35,208 nucleotides of DNA from Acidobacteriaceae bacterium (lineage in GTDB: Bacteria; Acidobacteriota; Terriglobia; Terriglobales; Acidobacteriaceae), in NCBI GenBank assembly GCA_003135475.1, contig PLBW01000063.1:1-35208 (forward strand). Direction: 5' to 3'. A model generated the notes under the pieces. The model saw nothing but the letters and a program-made list of their open reading frames with translations, was not told where the DNA came from and did not search any database. Shown here one piece after another: positions 15,116-22,833 of this stretch. The position numbers and the translations under genes were made by a program. How positions within the stretch are numbered: the first letter of the stretch is position 1; each line of letters starts with the position of its first letter.

Positions 15116-15811
15116 TTACCCTTTGCTTCCGCTGGCCCCGTGCATCTTGGCGTCCTCAATCAACATCTTCACCTGGTCCTTCTGCGGATAATCAGGGTTC
15201 GTCTGCAAAAGTCTTTCCCAAGCTACGATTGCGCCCTTGGGATCTTTCTTTCCCTTCCATCTGACGATCCCGAGATTAAATAGCGTAGGCGCGTTATTGG
15301 GCCGGACGGCCAGCACTTTTTCGAAGCTCGCGATGGCCTTGTCAGCGTTGCCAGTGAACCAGTAGGCGGTGCCCAGGTCGGTACGAACATCGGCATTGTC
15401 GGGTTGCAGGGCGAGAGCTTTCTCGTAGTACTCGATCGCTTGCGGATAAGCCTGGCCATCGTAGTACAGATTCCCCAGCTTTACGACAGTGTCAAAGTCC
15501 TTCGGGTTGGTCTTCAGTTGGGCCAGTAGCGGTTCGGCTGCCTTGGCCAACACTTCCGGCGATGCGGCCTGCTGCTGTTGCGCGCTTCCGATACCCGGCA
15601 ACTGCGCAGAGCCCATCGGGGCGTTGCCCATTCCGGCGGGAGCGGAGGCAGTTGGCACGTTTTCGCCGGCAGGCGCCACCGGGGCCGATCCGCGGGCAAA
15701 GTAGCCTACCGCGATTCCGATGGCCAGCGTGATCACCGCCAGGGTGTAAGCTTGCACGTTGCTGAAGGCCAGGTTGTTCTTGTCGTTGTTGTTTTGTACA
15801 GCTTGAGACAT
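15116..15811 (-). CDS. Membrane-anchored TPR protein
   Basis: The 231-residue protein has a short cytoplasmic N-terminus, one membrane helix (about 20-38, ending FARGS), a Pro/Ala/Gly/Met-rich linker, and three to four TPR units (about 100-215; for example VKLGNLYYDGQAYPQAIEYY). The TPR part should be periplasmic. It resembles the TPR tail of CcmH/NrfG- and YbgF-like assembly factors, but no Cys-motif or haem protein is next to it. ATG 15811 is taken because AAGGAGT lies 9 bases upstream. It lies between hemA and the TMTC-like gene, all in one direction; the heptamer inverted repeat lies before it. Confidence 0.85.
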   Translation of the reverse strand: MSQAVQNNNDKNNLAFSNVQAYTLAVITLAIGIAVGYFARGSAPVAPAGENVPTASAPAGMGNAPMGSAQLPGIGSAQQQQAASPEVLAKAAEPLLAQLKTNPKDFDTVVKLGNLYYDGQAYPQAIEYYEKALALQPDNADVRTDLGTAYWFTGNADKAIASFEKVLAVRPNNAPTLFNLGIVRWKGKKDPKGAIVAWERLLQTNPDYPQKDQVKMLIEDAKMHGASGSKG

Positions 15812-15834
15812 TGGTTGTGTACTCCTTGTAGCGG

Positions 15835-15995
15835 TTGGCAATTAGCACTTAGCATTTAGCACTTAGCATTTGGCATTTGGTTGAACCGTTCGGCTTCCAA
15901 TGCTAAAGGTCCTTCGCTGATGCCGTTTTTCACTTAGAAGCGGTCTTGCTAAATGCTAAGTGCTAAATGCTAAATGCTAGTTGCTAGCCGCTAAC
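15835..15995. repeat. Inverted pair of heptamer tandem arrays
   Basis: The left array (15835-15883) has seven 7-base units: TTGGCAA, TTAGCAC, TTAGCAT, TTAGCAC, TTAGCAT, TTGGCAT, TTGGTTG. The right array (15947-15995) has seven units in the opposite sense: TGCTAAA, TGCTAAG, TGCTAAA, TGCTAAA, TGCTAGT, TGCTAGC, CGCTAAC. The arrays pair over more than 30 bases with a 63-base loop. The right array supplies the last hemA codons and its stop; the left ends 24 bases before the TPR gene start. Confidence 0.85.
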
Positions 15996-17296
15996 TCCTC
16001 GTTCTTGGCGCGGGCGACAACCGGTGACGGTTGTTCAAGGTGAAACAGGCGGCCCACCACTGCGGTCAGCACGTCCTGTTCCTTCCTTTCTGGAAGTTCC
16101 TTCAATTCACGGGCCAGGGAACTGGCGATTCGTTGCGTTATATGCATTGTAAGCGTTGTGAGTGCCTGGTCCTGATCTTCCGTGAACGGTCCATATTCCT
16201 GACGAAGGGTTTCCAATTCCTGGCGGCAAAGTTCATCGAGACGTTGACGCAGGGCGACGATGGTCGGGACCACTCGTTCCGCCATCAGTTTGCGACAAAA
16301 GCCCTGCACTTCCGCCTGCACAATCTTTTCCGCAGCTTCGGCGGCGGCCTGTCGTCCCACCGCATTGCGTTTCACCACGTGCTCCAGGTCGTCCATATCG
16401 AAGAGATGAATGCCCTCGACTTCGCGCACACCGGGATCGATGTCGCGTGGGACCGCAATGTCAATCATGACCATCGGCGCGCGGTGCCGTTGCCGGGCAA
16501 TCTCCTCGGCTTCCTGGCGGCTGAGGATGCAGTGCGGGCAAGCCGTCGAGCTCACAACAATGTCGGCCGTCCTCAGATGCTGTAAGCGATCGTCGAAGGA
16601 AACCGGCGCGGCGCCCATCTTCTGCGCCAATTCTTCGGCACGAGCCAGAGTGCGGTTCATCACCTTCATGTGGCTGGCGCCGGCTTTCGTCAGGTAGTGG
16701 GCGGCGAGTTCGCTCATTTTGCCAGCGCCGATCAGCAACACTTCGCGTCCTGCAAGTTCTCCCAGGATGCTTCTTGAAAGTTCCACGGTAGCGTAGGGCA
16801 CCGAAACTGCCGATGAGCCGATCGCAGTTTCCGTCCGGGCCCGCTTGGAGACGGTCAGCGCCTTCTGCGTGACTGCGTCCAGAAATCGCCCGGTCGTGCC
16901 TACCTCCTGCGCCAGGGCCCAGGCCTGCTTCACCTGCCCCGTGATTTCTGGCTCGCCCAGCACCATGGAATCGAGACCCGAAGTCACGCGGAAGACATGA
17001 GTGAGAGCCACGTCATCCATCAGACGATAAAAGTGAGACCACTCACACAGCTTGATTTGATATTCCTGGGTCAGAAACCGGAGCACGGAATTGGCTGCCG
17101 TGGGGACGTCGCTGGCCCACAGAATGAACTCGGTGCGATTGCAGGTGGTCACGACGATCACCTCTTCGACGCCTTCCGAGCGTACCAATTGGTGGAGTGC
17201 GTCGTAGCGGCGAGCTTCGCTGATCCAGAAGCGCTCGCGAACGGCGACTGGGGACGTTTGGAAGTTCAGACCTATCACTGCCAGCGTCGGATCCAT
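15977..17296 (-). CDS. hemA: Glutamyl-tRNA reductase
   Basis: The 439-residue enzyme reduces glutamyl-tRNA(Glu) with NADPH to glutamate-1-semialdehyde, the first committed step of C5-pathway haem synthesis. Seen: the N-terminal [23 protein letters not shown] with nucleophile C52, [17 protein letters not shown], the NADPH loop [13 protein letters not shown] (about 188-200), SSTACPH, and the helical dimerisation domain to the end. Length fits the family. ATG 17296 is chosen because conserved sequence starts right there and AAGG lies 5 bases upstream. The last residues (ELAASN) and stop are written in heptamer repeat sequence. It may be cotranscribed with the TPR gene. No other haem gene is nearby. 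Confidence 0.96.
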   Translation of the reverse strand: MDPTLAVIGLNFQTSPVAVRERFWISEARRYDALHQLVRSEGVEEVIVVTTCNRTEFILWASDVPTAANSVLRFLTQEYQIKLCEWSHFYRLMDDVALTHVFRVTSGLDSMVLGEPEITGQVKQAWALAQEVGTTGRFLDAVTQKALTVSKRARTETAIGSSAVSVPYATVELSRSILGELAGREVLLIGAGKMSELAAHYLTKAGASHMKVMNRTLARAEELAQKMGAAPVSFDDRLQHLRTADIVVSSTACPHCILSRQEAEEIARQRHRAPMVMIDIAVPRDIDPGVREVEGIHLFDMDDLEHVVKRNAVGRQAAAEAAEKIVQAEVQGFCRKLMAERVVPTIVALRQRLDELCRQELETLRQEYGPFTEDQDQALTTLTMHITQRIASSLARELKELPERKEQDVLTAVVGRLFHLEQPSPVVARAKNEELAASN

Positions 17297-17610
17297 AGGG
17301 GCCTTCTTTCGGAAAGCGGTTCCTCTTAGTAAAGGCACAATCCATGCCAAACCAAGGAAGGCTTCTCGGCGATAACCTAAGTCGTTTAGATACAGAAGAT
17401 TAGTCCGGTGAACGATATCGGCAGCAGAGGCCCCCGGAGGCCGGTTTTGCGGCATATCACCCGCTCAAAGCGTTTTTTCCCTCCTGTTCCCACGGAAAGG
17501 GTATGGCGAAATCTGTCTTCGCGGAGTACAGTACTGTGGCCGTCAGTTAGCGGTGCTTTTGTACATATCCTGCTCCCCGAGAGGGTTGCTTTTCTGAGGG
17601 AATGAAAAAT
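17297..17610. other. Divergent intergenic stretch, hemA / cytochrome c
   Basis: It must hold the promoters of both genes. A short palindrome AGTACAGTACT is at 17525-17535. No promoter pair is clear enough to call. Confidence 0.45.
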
Positions 17611-17937
17611 ATGACGATGAAGTTACTGCAACGAATCGCTCTGTTCAGCTTGGTAATTGCACTCGCCCTGCCGCCGTTGGCTGTGGCGCAGGGTGGTATC
17701 GACACCTACAAGGCTAAATGTCAGGCGTGTCATGGCGCCGGAGGCATTCCCAGCGAGGGCATGGCCAAATCCATGGGATTGAAACCACTTGGCGGCCCTA
17801 GCGTGCAGTCGATATCGGACGCCGATTTGACCGCTGCGATCACCAATGGCAAAGGGAAAATGAAGGCCTTCAAAGGGACATTGACCGACGCGCAGATCAA
17901 AGACCTGGTTTCGTATATCCGCACATTGAAAAAGTAG
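17611..17937 (+). CDS. Small periplasmic c-type cytochrome
   Basis: The product of about 108 residues has a signal peptide (cut near AVA-Q27), one haem site CQACH (C37, C40, H41) and the likely axial Met in GKGKMKAF. The end, DAQIKDLVSYIRTLKK, is the usual last helix of class I cytochrome c. It should carry electrons in the periplasm. I choose ATG 17611 because GAGGGA is 9 bases upstream; ATG 17602 is immediately next to that site, though it would add only three residues. A terminator follows. The Tat-exported molybdo-hydroxylase operon lies 560 bases downstream on the same strand, so the cytochrome might be its acceptor; this is inference. Confidence 0.92.
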   Translation: MTMKLLQRIALFSLVIALALPPLAVAQGGIDTYKAKCQACHGAGGIPSEGMAKSMGLKPLGGPSVQSISDADLTAAITNGKGKMKAFKGTLTDAQIKDLVSYIRTLKK

Positions 17938-17964
17938 TTGCGCACTTCCTAATGACCCACTGGT

Positions 17965-17995
17965 CGGCGGCTCCCGCGGGAGTCGCCGATTTTTT
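17965..17995 (+). terminator. Intrinsic terminator of the cytochrome gene
   Basis: An 11-bp stem (CGGCGGCTCCC / GGGAGTCGCCG, one mismatch, loop GC) at 17965-17988 is followed by A and six T. It ends the cytochrome transcript before the hydroxylase operon. Confidence 0.85.
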
Positions 17996-18003
17996 CTTGC
18001 ATG

Positions 18004-18062
18004 GCTGTCATCTTGAGCGAAGCACGAGTCCGCCCTGGTGGAAGCGTGCGCAGTGGAAGGAC
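18004..18062. repeat. Dispersed intergenic repeat (GTCATC-TTGAGCGAAGC type)
   Basis: The start CTGTCATCTTGAGCGAAGC and end GTGGAAGGACC match a family of intergenic repeats I know from many soil bacterial genomes (usual form GTCATCCTGAGCGAAGC to CGAAGGACC). Only one copy is in the window, so the call rests on recognition. Confidence 0.45.
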
Positions 18063-18122
18063 CACCAGCAGACGCAAGCGAAATCGGCCCCATTGCGGCT
18101 AGTCTCACGAAACAATATGCGA

Positions 18123-18330
18123 TCAGCCCGAAGGGCGACATAATTCTAGCCCAGCACGTGAGTGCTGGGTTGGCATTATCAAATGAGACGAGTCCGGCCG
18201 GACGGCACCATCTGTTCAACATGTCACAAGTTACATTCAGGCAGTGCCGTCCCTAAAGGGACTCAGTTCATCCAAGACGCTCACCCAGGACTCACGTCCT
18301 GGGCTACGATTGTGTCGCCCTTCGGGCTGA
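18123..18330. repeat. REPIN-like inverted repeat element
   Basis: The 48-base end at 18123-18170 is repeated in inverted form at 18283-18330 with five differences. Each end has two hairpins: GCCCGAAGGGC, and CCCAGCAC-GTGA-GTGCTGGG (left) or CCCAGGAC-GTGA-GTCCTGGG (right, read inverted). The last two differences compensate each other and keep the stem. Inner pairs GAGTCC...GGACGGCAC / GTGCCGTCC...GGACTC extend the symmetry to about 18220-18265. No transposase is nearby. It fills most of the 558-base gap before the hydroxylase operon. Confidence 0.85.
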
Positions 18331-18495
18331 GGAGTCGTCGCTTTCTCGCTTCGGTACCCTGAACACTACCGCCTTTCAATCCCGCGAAAAAATCCCTACC
18401 GCCGGTCCCTGCATCATCGTCTATCCCGGAGTTATACTCGCAAATTGCGAGCAAACTAACCTGCTCGGGTGAACAACCACCGCGATGGAGGCACG

Positions 18496-19119
18496 ATGAA
18501 AGACGATCCCACACGCAAGCCTGAAACCACCTCGGGTGTTTCGCGTCGCGATTTCATGAAGATTTCGGGCGTCGGCGTTGCGCTTCCGTTGGTGCTCGGC
18601 CCCAAGATGGTCGAAGCCGCTGGTGAGGAAGTGGCCGTCCATGGGCCGGGCAAGGTCCCAGTCGCGCTCACCGTCAACGGCAAGAAGTTGAGCGCGCAGT
18701 TGGAGCCGCGGGTCACGCTGCTGGATGCACTGCGCGACAACTTCGATTTGACCGGCGCGAAGCGCGTCTGTGACCGCGGGGTTTGCGGGGCCTGCACCGT
18801 GTTGATGGACGGCAAGACCGTCTATGCGTGCGCCGTGCTGGCCATCGATGCGCAAGGGAAAAACATCACCACCATCGAAGGTCTCGCTAAAGGCGACGCG
18901 TTAACTCCCGTCATGCAGGCTTTCGTCGCGCACGATGCCCAGCAGTGCGGCTTCTGCACACCGGGATTCATCGTCGCGACGACTCATTTCCTCGAGCAGC
19001 ACCCCAACCCCAACGCGGAGGACATTCGCCGCGGACTGAGCGGCAATTACTGCCGCTGTGGGACCTACAACGGAATTCGCGCCGTCGCTTTGGCCAAACC
19101 AGAAGGGAGGGCGTCATGA
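18496..19119 (+). CDS. Tat-exported 2Fe-2S subunit of molybdenum hydroxylase
   Basis: The 207-residue protein starts with a twin-arginine signal (SRRDFMK at 16-22, then a hydrophobic stretch), so the folded enzyme is exported. Then comes a plant-type [2Fe-2S] domain with C92, C97, C100 and C112 (CDRGVCGAC...YAC), and a helical [2Fe-2S] domain with C151, C154, C186 and C188 (CGFC...CRC). Both clusters are complete. It passes electrons from the Mo site to FAD or another acceptor. The set resembles periplasmic aldehyde oxidoreductase PaoABC (YagTSR) of E. coli and isoquinoline oxidoreductase-type enzymes, but gene order differs. ATG 18496 has GGAGG 4 bases upstream. Its TGA overlaps the next ATG (ATGA). 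Confidence 0.94.
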   Translation: MKDDPTRKPETTSGVSRRDFMKISGVGVALPLVLGPKMVEAAGEEVAVHGPGKVPVALTVNGKKLSAQLEPRVTLLDALRDNFDLTGAKRVCDRGVCGACTVLMDGKTVYACAVLAIDAQGKNITTIEGLAKGDALTPVMQAFVAHDAQQCGFCTPGFIVATTHFLEQHPNPNAEDIRRGLSGNYCRCGTYNGIRAVALAKPEGRAS

Positions 19120-21482
19120 GCGAGTACACGTGGCCCGATCCCGCAACCCGTCCGCTGCTGGGCAAGCGCATTTCGCGAGTTGATGGTCCGGTGAAAGCTT
19201 CCGGCCGCGCGAAGTACACCTACGACTACAACCCCAATGGCTTGCTGGCGGGAAAGATTCTTCGCTGCCCGCACGCGCACGCGCGCATCGTCAGCATTGA
19301 CAGCAGCGCAGCCGAGAAGATGGCAGGCGTGAAGGCCGTCAAAGTATTGCAGACGCCGGGAACGGAGATTTTCTGGGCGGGCGATGAAGTAGTCGCGGTT
19401 GCGGCCGTAGATGAGTCAACCGCCGAGGATGCAATCCGCGCTATCAAGGTGCAGTACGAGGTGCTGCCTCACTTTGTCTCCGACGCCGAGCCGCCGAAGA
19501 ACATCGGTGTCAATAACGGGCCCATCAGCCGCGACGATTTTGAAGACATGGAGGACAACCAGGTCCCGGATGAGCAGGTGATCGCGGCCATCAAGGCGAA
19601 TGGCATCAGCTTCAAACCCGACGACAAGTATTTGAAGGACGCGCAAGCGTCCGGCGTCGATCCCCAGGTTGTCGAGGCATTGCGTTCCGCCAAGTACGCG
19701 GAGGGCAAAACTTCGCGCTCGCCTTACAAGAAAACGGCGGTGCAGAAGCAAGGCGATCCCGACAAGGCGTTCACTTCTGCGGCCGCCGTTTCCGAAGGGT
19801 TCTACGGCGCTTCCTGCATCACGCATTGCTGCCTTGAAACGCACGGTATGGCGTCGGAATGGCCCACCGACAAGGACCTTGTGGTACACGTGTCCACGCA
19901 AAACCTTTCCGGCATTGCTCCCCAAGTGTCGGAACCGCTCGGCATCCCCGCAGGAAATATTCAAGTGCTGCAGCAGTACATCGGCGGCGGATTCGGCAGC
20001 AAGTTCAGCCCCGATCGTTGGGGAATCGCCACAGCGCAGCTCTCGAAGGCTGCTGGCGGCAAGCCGGTGAAGATCATGCTGGAGCGTGATGCCGAACAGG
20101 AAGTCGCGGGCATGCGTCCATCAGGCTTTGCGCGCGTGAAGATTGCCGCCGACAAAGACGGCAAGCTTGTGGCCTGGGAATCACGCTCGTGGGGAACGGG
20201 CGGAATGGGCGGCGGGGGCACCCCTCCACTGCCGTACATCTTCGAAATTCCCAACCAACGCAAGCAGCACATTGCCATTTCCACCAACCAGGGAAGTGCC
20301 CGCGCGTGGCGTGCGCCGAACCATCCGCAGGCTGCTGTCATCACTATGACGGCGATCGAAGATCTCGCCGCCAAGATGAACATGGACCCGGTGGACCTCA
20401 TTACTCGCAATCTGGAACTGACGGGCCCGCGCGAAAAAATTTATCGCGATGAACTACCCATCGCCGCGGAGCTAATGGAATGGAAAAAGAAGTGGCATCC
20501 GCGCGGCGATAAATCCGCGGGGCCGATCAAGCGCGGACTCGGACTCTCGCTGCACACCTGGGGAGGCCGCGGGCACAACAGCGATTGCGATCTCACCATT
20601 CATCCCGATGGGTCCGTCGAAATCAAGATGGCCACCCAGGACCTCGGCACCGGCTGCCGCACCATCATTACGATCGTCGCGGCTGACACGCTCGGCATTC
20701 CGCTCGACAACATCAAGCTGCTGATCGGGGACAGCCGGTATCCCGTCTCCGGCGCGAGCGGTGGCAGCACGACCTCGGGCGGTGTTACGTCCTCTACGCG
20801 GCGCGCTGCCGTGGATGCACGCGATCAACTCTTCGCCAAAGTTGCTCCCGCATTGAAGGCGCAACCGAAAGAATTGGAGGCCGTGAATGCAACGGTGCGG
20901 GTGAAGAGCGATCCCAGCCGCAGCCTCCGGTGGAAGGAAGCCTGCGCCAAGATTGGCGCCATGCCGATGACGATTCGCGGCAAGAATCCCGACAAGTCAA
21001 AGCCGCCGGACTTGACCAACAGCGGCGTCGGCGGCGTGCAGATGGCCGATGTCTCCGTGGACACCGAGACCGGCATCGTGCGCGTGAACAAGATGGTTGC
21101 GGTGCAGGATTGCGGCCTGGTCGTGGATGTGAAGACTGCCGAAAGCCAGGTGCTGGGCGCGCTCATCATGGGCATCAGCTATGCGCTCTACGAGGAGAAA
21201 ATTCTCGATCCCGTTAGCGGGCGCATGTTGAACCCGAACATGGAGTTCTATCGGCTGGCGGGCATCGCCGACATTGGTGAAATGAAGGTCCACATGATGA
21301 TTGGCAAAGGTTACGACGAGCGCGGCGTCATCGGATTGGCGGAGCCGCCCGTGATTTCTCCTGGTGCGGCCATCTCGAACGCGATTGCTAATGCGATCGG
21401 CGTGCGCGTGCCATTTCTGCCGCTCACTCCCGCCCGCGTGCTGGAAGCACTGGAGAACGGAGGCACACATGCGACCGTTTGA
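19116..21482 (+). CDS. Molybdopterin-binding subunit of periplasmic hydroxylase
   Basis: The 788-residue subunit belongs to the xanthine dehydrogenase / aldehyde oxidase family and binds the Mo cofactor. Seen: the N-terminal DGPVKASGRAKYTYDY, IGGGFGSK (289-296) and SARAWRAPNHPQ for cofactor contact, QDLGTGCRTI, and GLAEPPVISPGAAISNAI with E743, the position of the base that activates the water ligand. It lacks its own signal and should travel with the Tat-bearing subunit. Odd: residues about 148-193 form a helical insert (VIAAIKANGISFKPDDKYLK, then GVDPQVVEALRSAK) in a loop where relatives have a short linker. Substrate cannot be told from sequence. It overlaps its upstream neighbour by 4 bases and its downstream one by 14. 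Confidence 0.94.
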   Translation: MSEYTWPDPATRPLLGKRISRVDGPVKASGRAKYTYDYNPNGLLAGKILRCPHAHARIVSIDSSAAEKMAGVKAVKVLQTPGTEIFWAGDEVVAVAAVDESTAEDAIRAIKVQYEVLPHFVSDAEPPKNIGVNNGPISRDDFEDMEDNQVPDEQVIAAIKANGISFKPDDKYLKDAQASGVDPQVVEALRSAKYAEGKTSRSPYKKTAVQKQGDPDKAFTSAAAVSEGFYGASCITHCCLETHGMASEWPTDKDLVVHVSTQNLSGIAPQVSEPLGIPAGNIQVLQQYIGGGFGSKFSPDRWGIATAQLSKAAGGKPVKIMLERDAEQEVAGMRPSGFARVKIAADKDGKLVAWESRSWGTGGMGGGGTPPLPYIFEIPNQRKQHIAISTNQGSARAWRAPNHPQAAVITMTAIEDLAAKMNMDPVDLITRNLELTGPREKIYRDELPIAAELMEWKKKWHPRGDKSAGPIKRGLGLSLHTWGGRGHNSDCDLTIHPDGSVEIKMATQDLGTGCRTIITIVAADTLGIPLDNIKLLIGDSRYPVSGASGGSTTSGGVTSSTRRAAVDARDQLFAKVAPALKAQPKELEAVNATVRVKSDPSRSLRWKEACAKIGAMPMTIRGKNPDKSKPPDLTNSGVGGVQMADVSVDTETGIVRVNKMVAVQDCGLVVDVKTAESQVLGALIMGISYALYEEKILDPVSGRMLNPNMEFYRLAGIADIGEMKVHMMIGKGYDERGVIGLAEPPVISPGAAISNAIANAIGVRVPFLPLTPARVLEALENGGTHATV

Positions 21483-22476
21483 ATACGTCAGCCCGACGAA
21501 CAAGGAGCAGGTCGCCACTCTGCTCGGCGAGTATGGTTCCATTCTCGCCGGCGGCACCGATCTGCTGGCGCTGATGAAGGATGACGTGGTCGCACCCCAG
21601 CGCCTGGTGAACATCAAGCACATCGACCAGTTGCGCGGCGTCACCTATCAACCCGGAAACGGATTGCGCGTCGGCGCGCTGACCACCATCGCCGAGTTCG
21701 CCGAAGATGCGAATGTGCGGCGTGTTTATCCCGTTCTGGCAGATGCCGCGCACGAGGTCGCCAGCCCGCAGATTCGCAACCTTGCAACCATCGGCGGCAA
21801 CATGTGTCAACGTCCGCGCTGCTGGTACTTTCGCAACGGCATAGGGCTGATGGCGAAGACCCCAGACGGCAAATCCATGGTACTCGAGGGCGACAATCGC
21901 TATGCTGCGATTCTTGGCAATGCCGGACCGGCGTACTTCGTCAGCCCGTCAACGCTTGCGCCGGTGCTCATTGCCTTAGGTGCGAAGATCCGGCTGTACT
22001 CTGCGAAGGCCGCGGGCAGTGGCGTGCGCGAGTTGCCGCTGGAAGAGTTTTTCGTCATCCCGAAATCCGAGCACGAACTCGAACACGACCTGAAACCCGG
22101 CGAGATGGTGATTGAGATCGTCGTCCCTCCGCCTTCGCAGAACCTGAAAGCTGCCAGCTACGAAGTGCGCCAACGGGCGGCATTCGACTGGCCGCTGGCC
22201 CAGGCGAGCGCGGCGCTCGAAATGGACGGCAGTACCGTGAAGAGCGCACGCGTTGTGCTCGGACACGTTGCTCCCATTCCGTGGATCTCGCCCGAAGCGG
22301 CGCAGGCGCTGGTAGGCAAGAGCATCTCTCCTGAAACCGCAATGGTTGCCGCGAACGCCGCAGTCGCGCAAGCCAAACCGCTCAGCCACAACAAGTACAA
22401 AATCACGCTGGCGAAGGCAGCCGTCAAGCGCGCCATCCTAGGCGCCGCGGGCCAGAGCACCGGAGGTGCCGCATGA
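21469..22476 (+). CDS. FAD-binding subunit of molybdenum hydroxylase
   Basis: The 335-residue protein is a CoxM/YagS-type flavin subunit: ILAGGTDLLALMK (25-37) and LATIGGNMCQ (105-114) for FAD binding, and a CO dehydrogenase flavoprotein C-terminal domain from about 215 on. It takes electrons from the 2Fe-2S subunit. After the second FAD motif it has RPRCWYFRNG, a loop like that of YagS/PaoB, which binds an extra [4Fe-4S] cluster; here only C113 and C118 are present and the further cysteines of that loop are missing. ATG 21469 lies inside the end of the Mo subunit gene, with GGAGG 5 bases upstream. Its TGA overlaps the ATG of the small Cys-rich gene. Confidence 0.92.
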   Translation: MRPFEYVSPTNKEQVATLLGEYGSILAGGTDLLALMKDDVVAPQRLVNIKHIDQLRGVTYQPGNGLRVGALTTIAEFAEDANVRRVYPVLADAAHEVASPQIRNLATIGGNMCQRPRCWYFRNGIGLMAKTPDGKSMVLEGDNRYAAILGNAGPAYFVSPSTLAPVLIALGAKIRLYSAKAAGSGVRELPLEEFFVIPKSEHELEHDLKPGEMVIEIVVPPPSQNLKAASYEVRQRAAFDWPLAQASAALEMDGSTVKSARVVLGHVAPIPWISPEAAQALVGKSISPETAMVAANAAVAQAKPLSHNKYKITLAKAAVKRAILGAAGQSTGGAA

Positions 22477-22712
22477 TGCTGAATCTCGACGCCGATCGCT
22501 TCACTACGAAACGCGAAGACCTTTGCCCGGCGCTGCGCTGGAAGGGACAATTCATCGAGGTGGAGCACGATTCCACGGTGCCTCCGACCAATGACGGCCT
22601 GTTCTGGTGCATGCACACCCAAACTTGTGTTGGGCCCGATGGTGAACTCGCCGAACCAGGAAATTGCTCGTCGAAGGTCCGCACGTGTCATGGAACCGGG
22701 AAGTGTGGCTAG
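22473..22712 (+). CDS. Small Cys-rich protein of the hydroxylase operon
   Basis: I do not recognise this 79-residue protein. It starts in an ATGA overlap with the FAD subunit gene, with GGAGG 6 bases before the ATG, so it is surely translated with the operon. It has six cysteines (C18, C46, C52, C65, C72, C78) and nearby histidines (FWCMHTQTC, RTCHGTGKC), which suggests metal or cluster binding or disulfides. There is no signal peptide; it would stay in the cytoplasm or leave with the Tat complex. It does not look like the XdhC/PaoD cofactor chaperones, which are much larger. A role in assembly or electron transfer is a guess. Confidence 0.8.
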   Translation: MMLNLDADRFTTKREDLCPALRWKGQFIEVEHDSTVPPTNDGLFWCMHTQTCVGPDGELAEPGNCSSKVRTCHGTGKCG

Positions 22713-22803
22713 ATGGCAGTTACCACTCTTGCCTTGGAAACCACTGAGCACGAGACAAGAAAAAATAAAGCGTGTCGCGGACGCCTCATGTTTTCTCCGC
22801 AGT

Positions 22804-22833
22804 GTTCCAGGTCATTCCAGGTCATTCCAGGTC
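22804..22833. repeat. Decamer tandem repeat at the vapC 3' end
   Basis: Three units of RTTCCAGGTC (G in the first, A in the next two) at 22804-22813, 22814-22823 and 22824-22833. The repeat begins inside the last codons of the PIN-toxin gene and runs past its stop. Confidence 0.75.

Larger units (their letters stand above)
17938..18495. other. Repeat-filled intergenic stretch before hydroxylase operon
   Basis: It holds, in order, the cytochrome terminator, a dispersed repeat and the REPIN-like element. The last 150 bases carry the ribosome binding site GGAGG of the operon and presumably its promoter, which I cannot place. No gene is seen. Confidence 0.6.

Noticed and set aside
15835-15995. 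CRISPR array or phage attachment site for the heptamer repeats
   Set aside because: The units are contiguous 7-mers with no spacers, in two opposite arrays, and no cas or integrase gene is near.
18123-18330. Intact insertion sequence
   Set aside because: The element is only about 208 bases, codes for no transposase and shows no clear target duplication.
18945-19115. Upstream extension of the Mo-binding subunit into the 2Fe-2S gene
   Set aside because: The ATGA overlap at 19116 with GGAGG just upstream and conserved sequence starting there mark the true start.
22713-22821. Terminator of the hydroxylase operon
   Set aside because: I find no GC stem followed by a T-run between the Cys-rich gene and the toxin gene.
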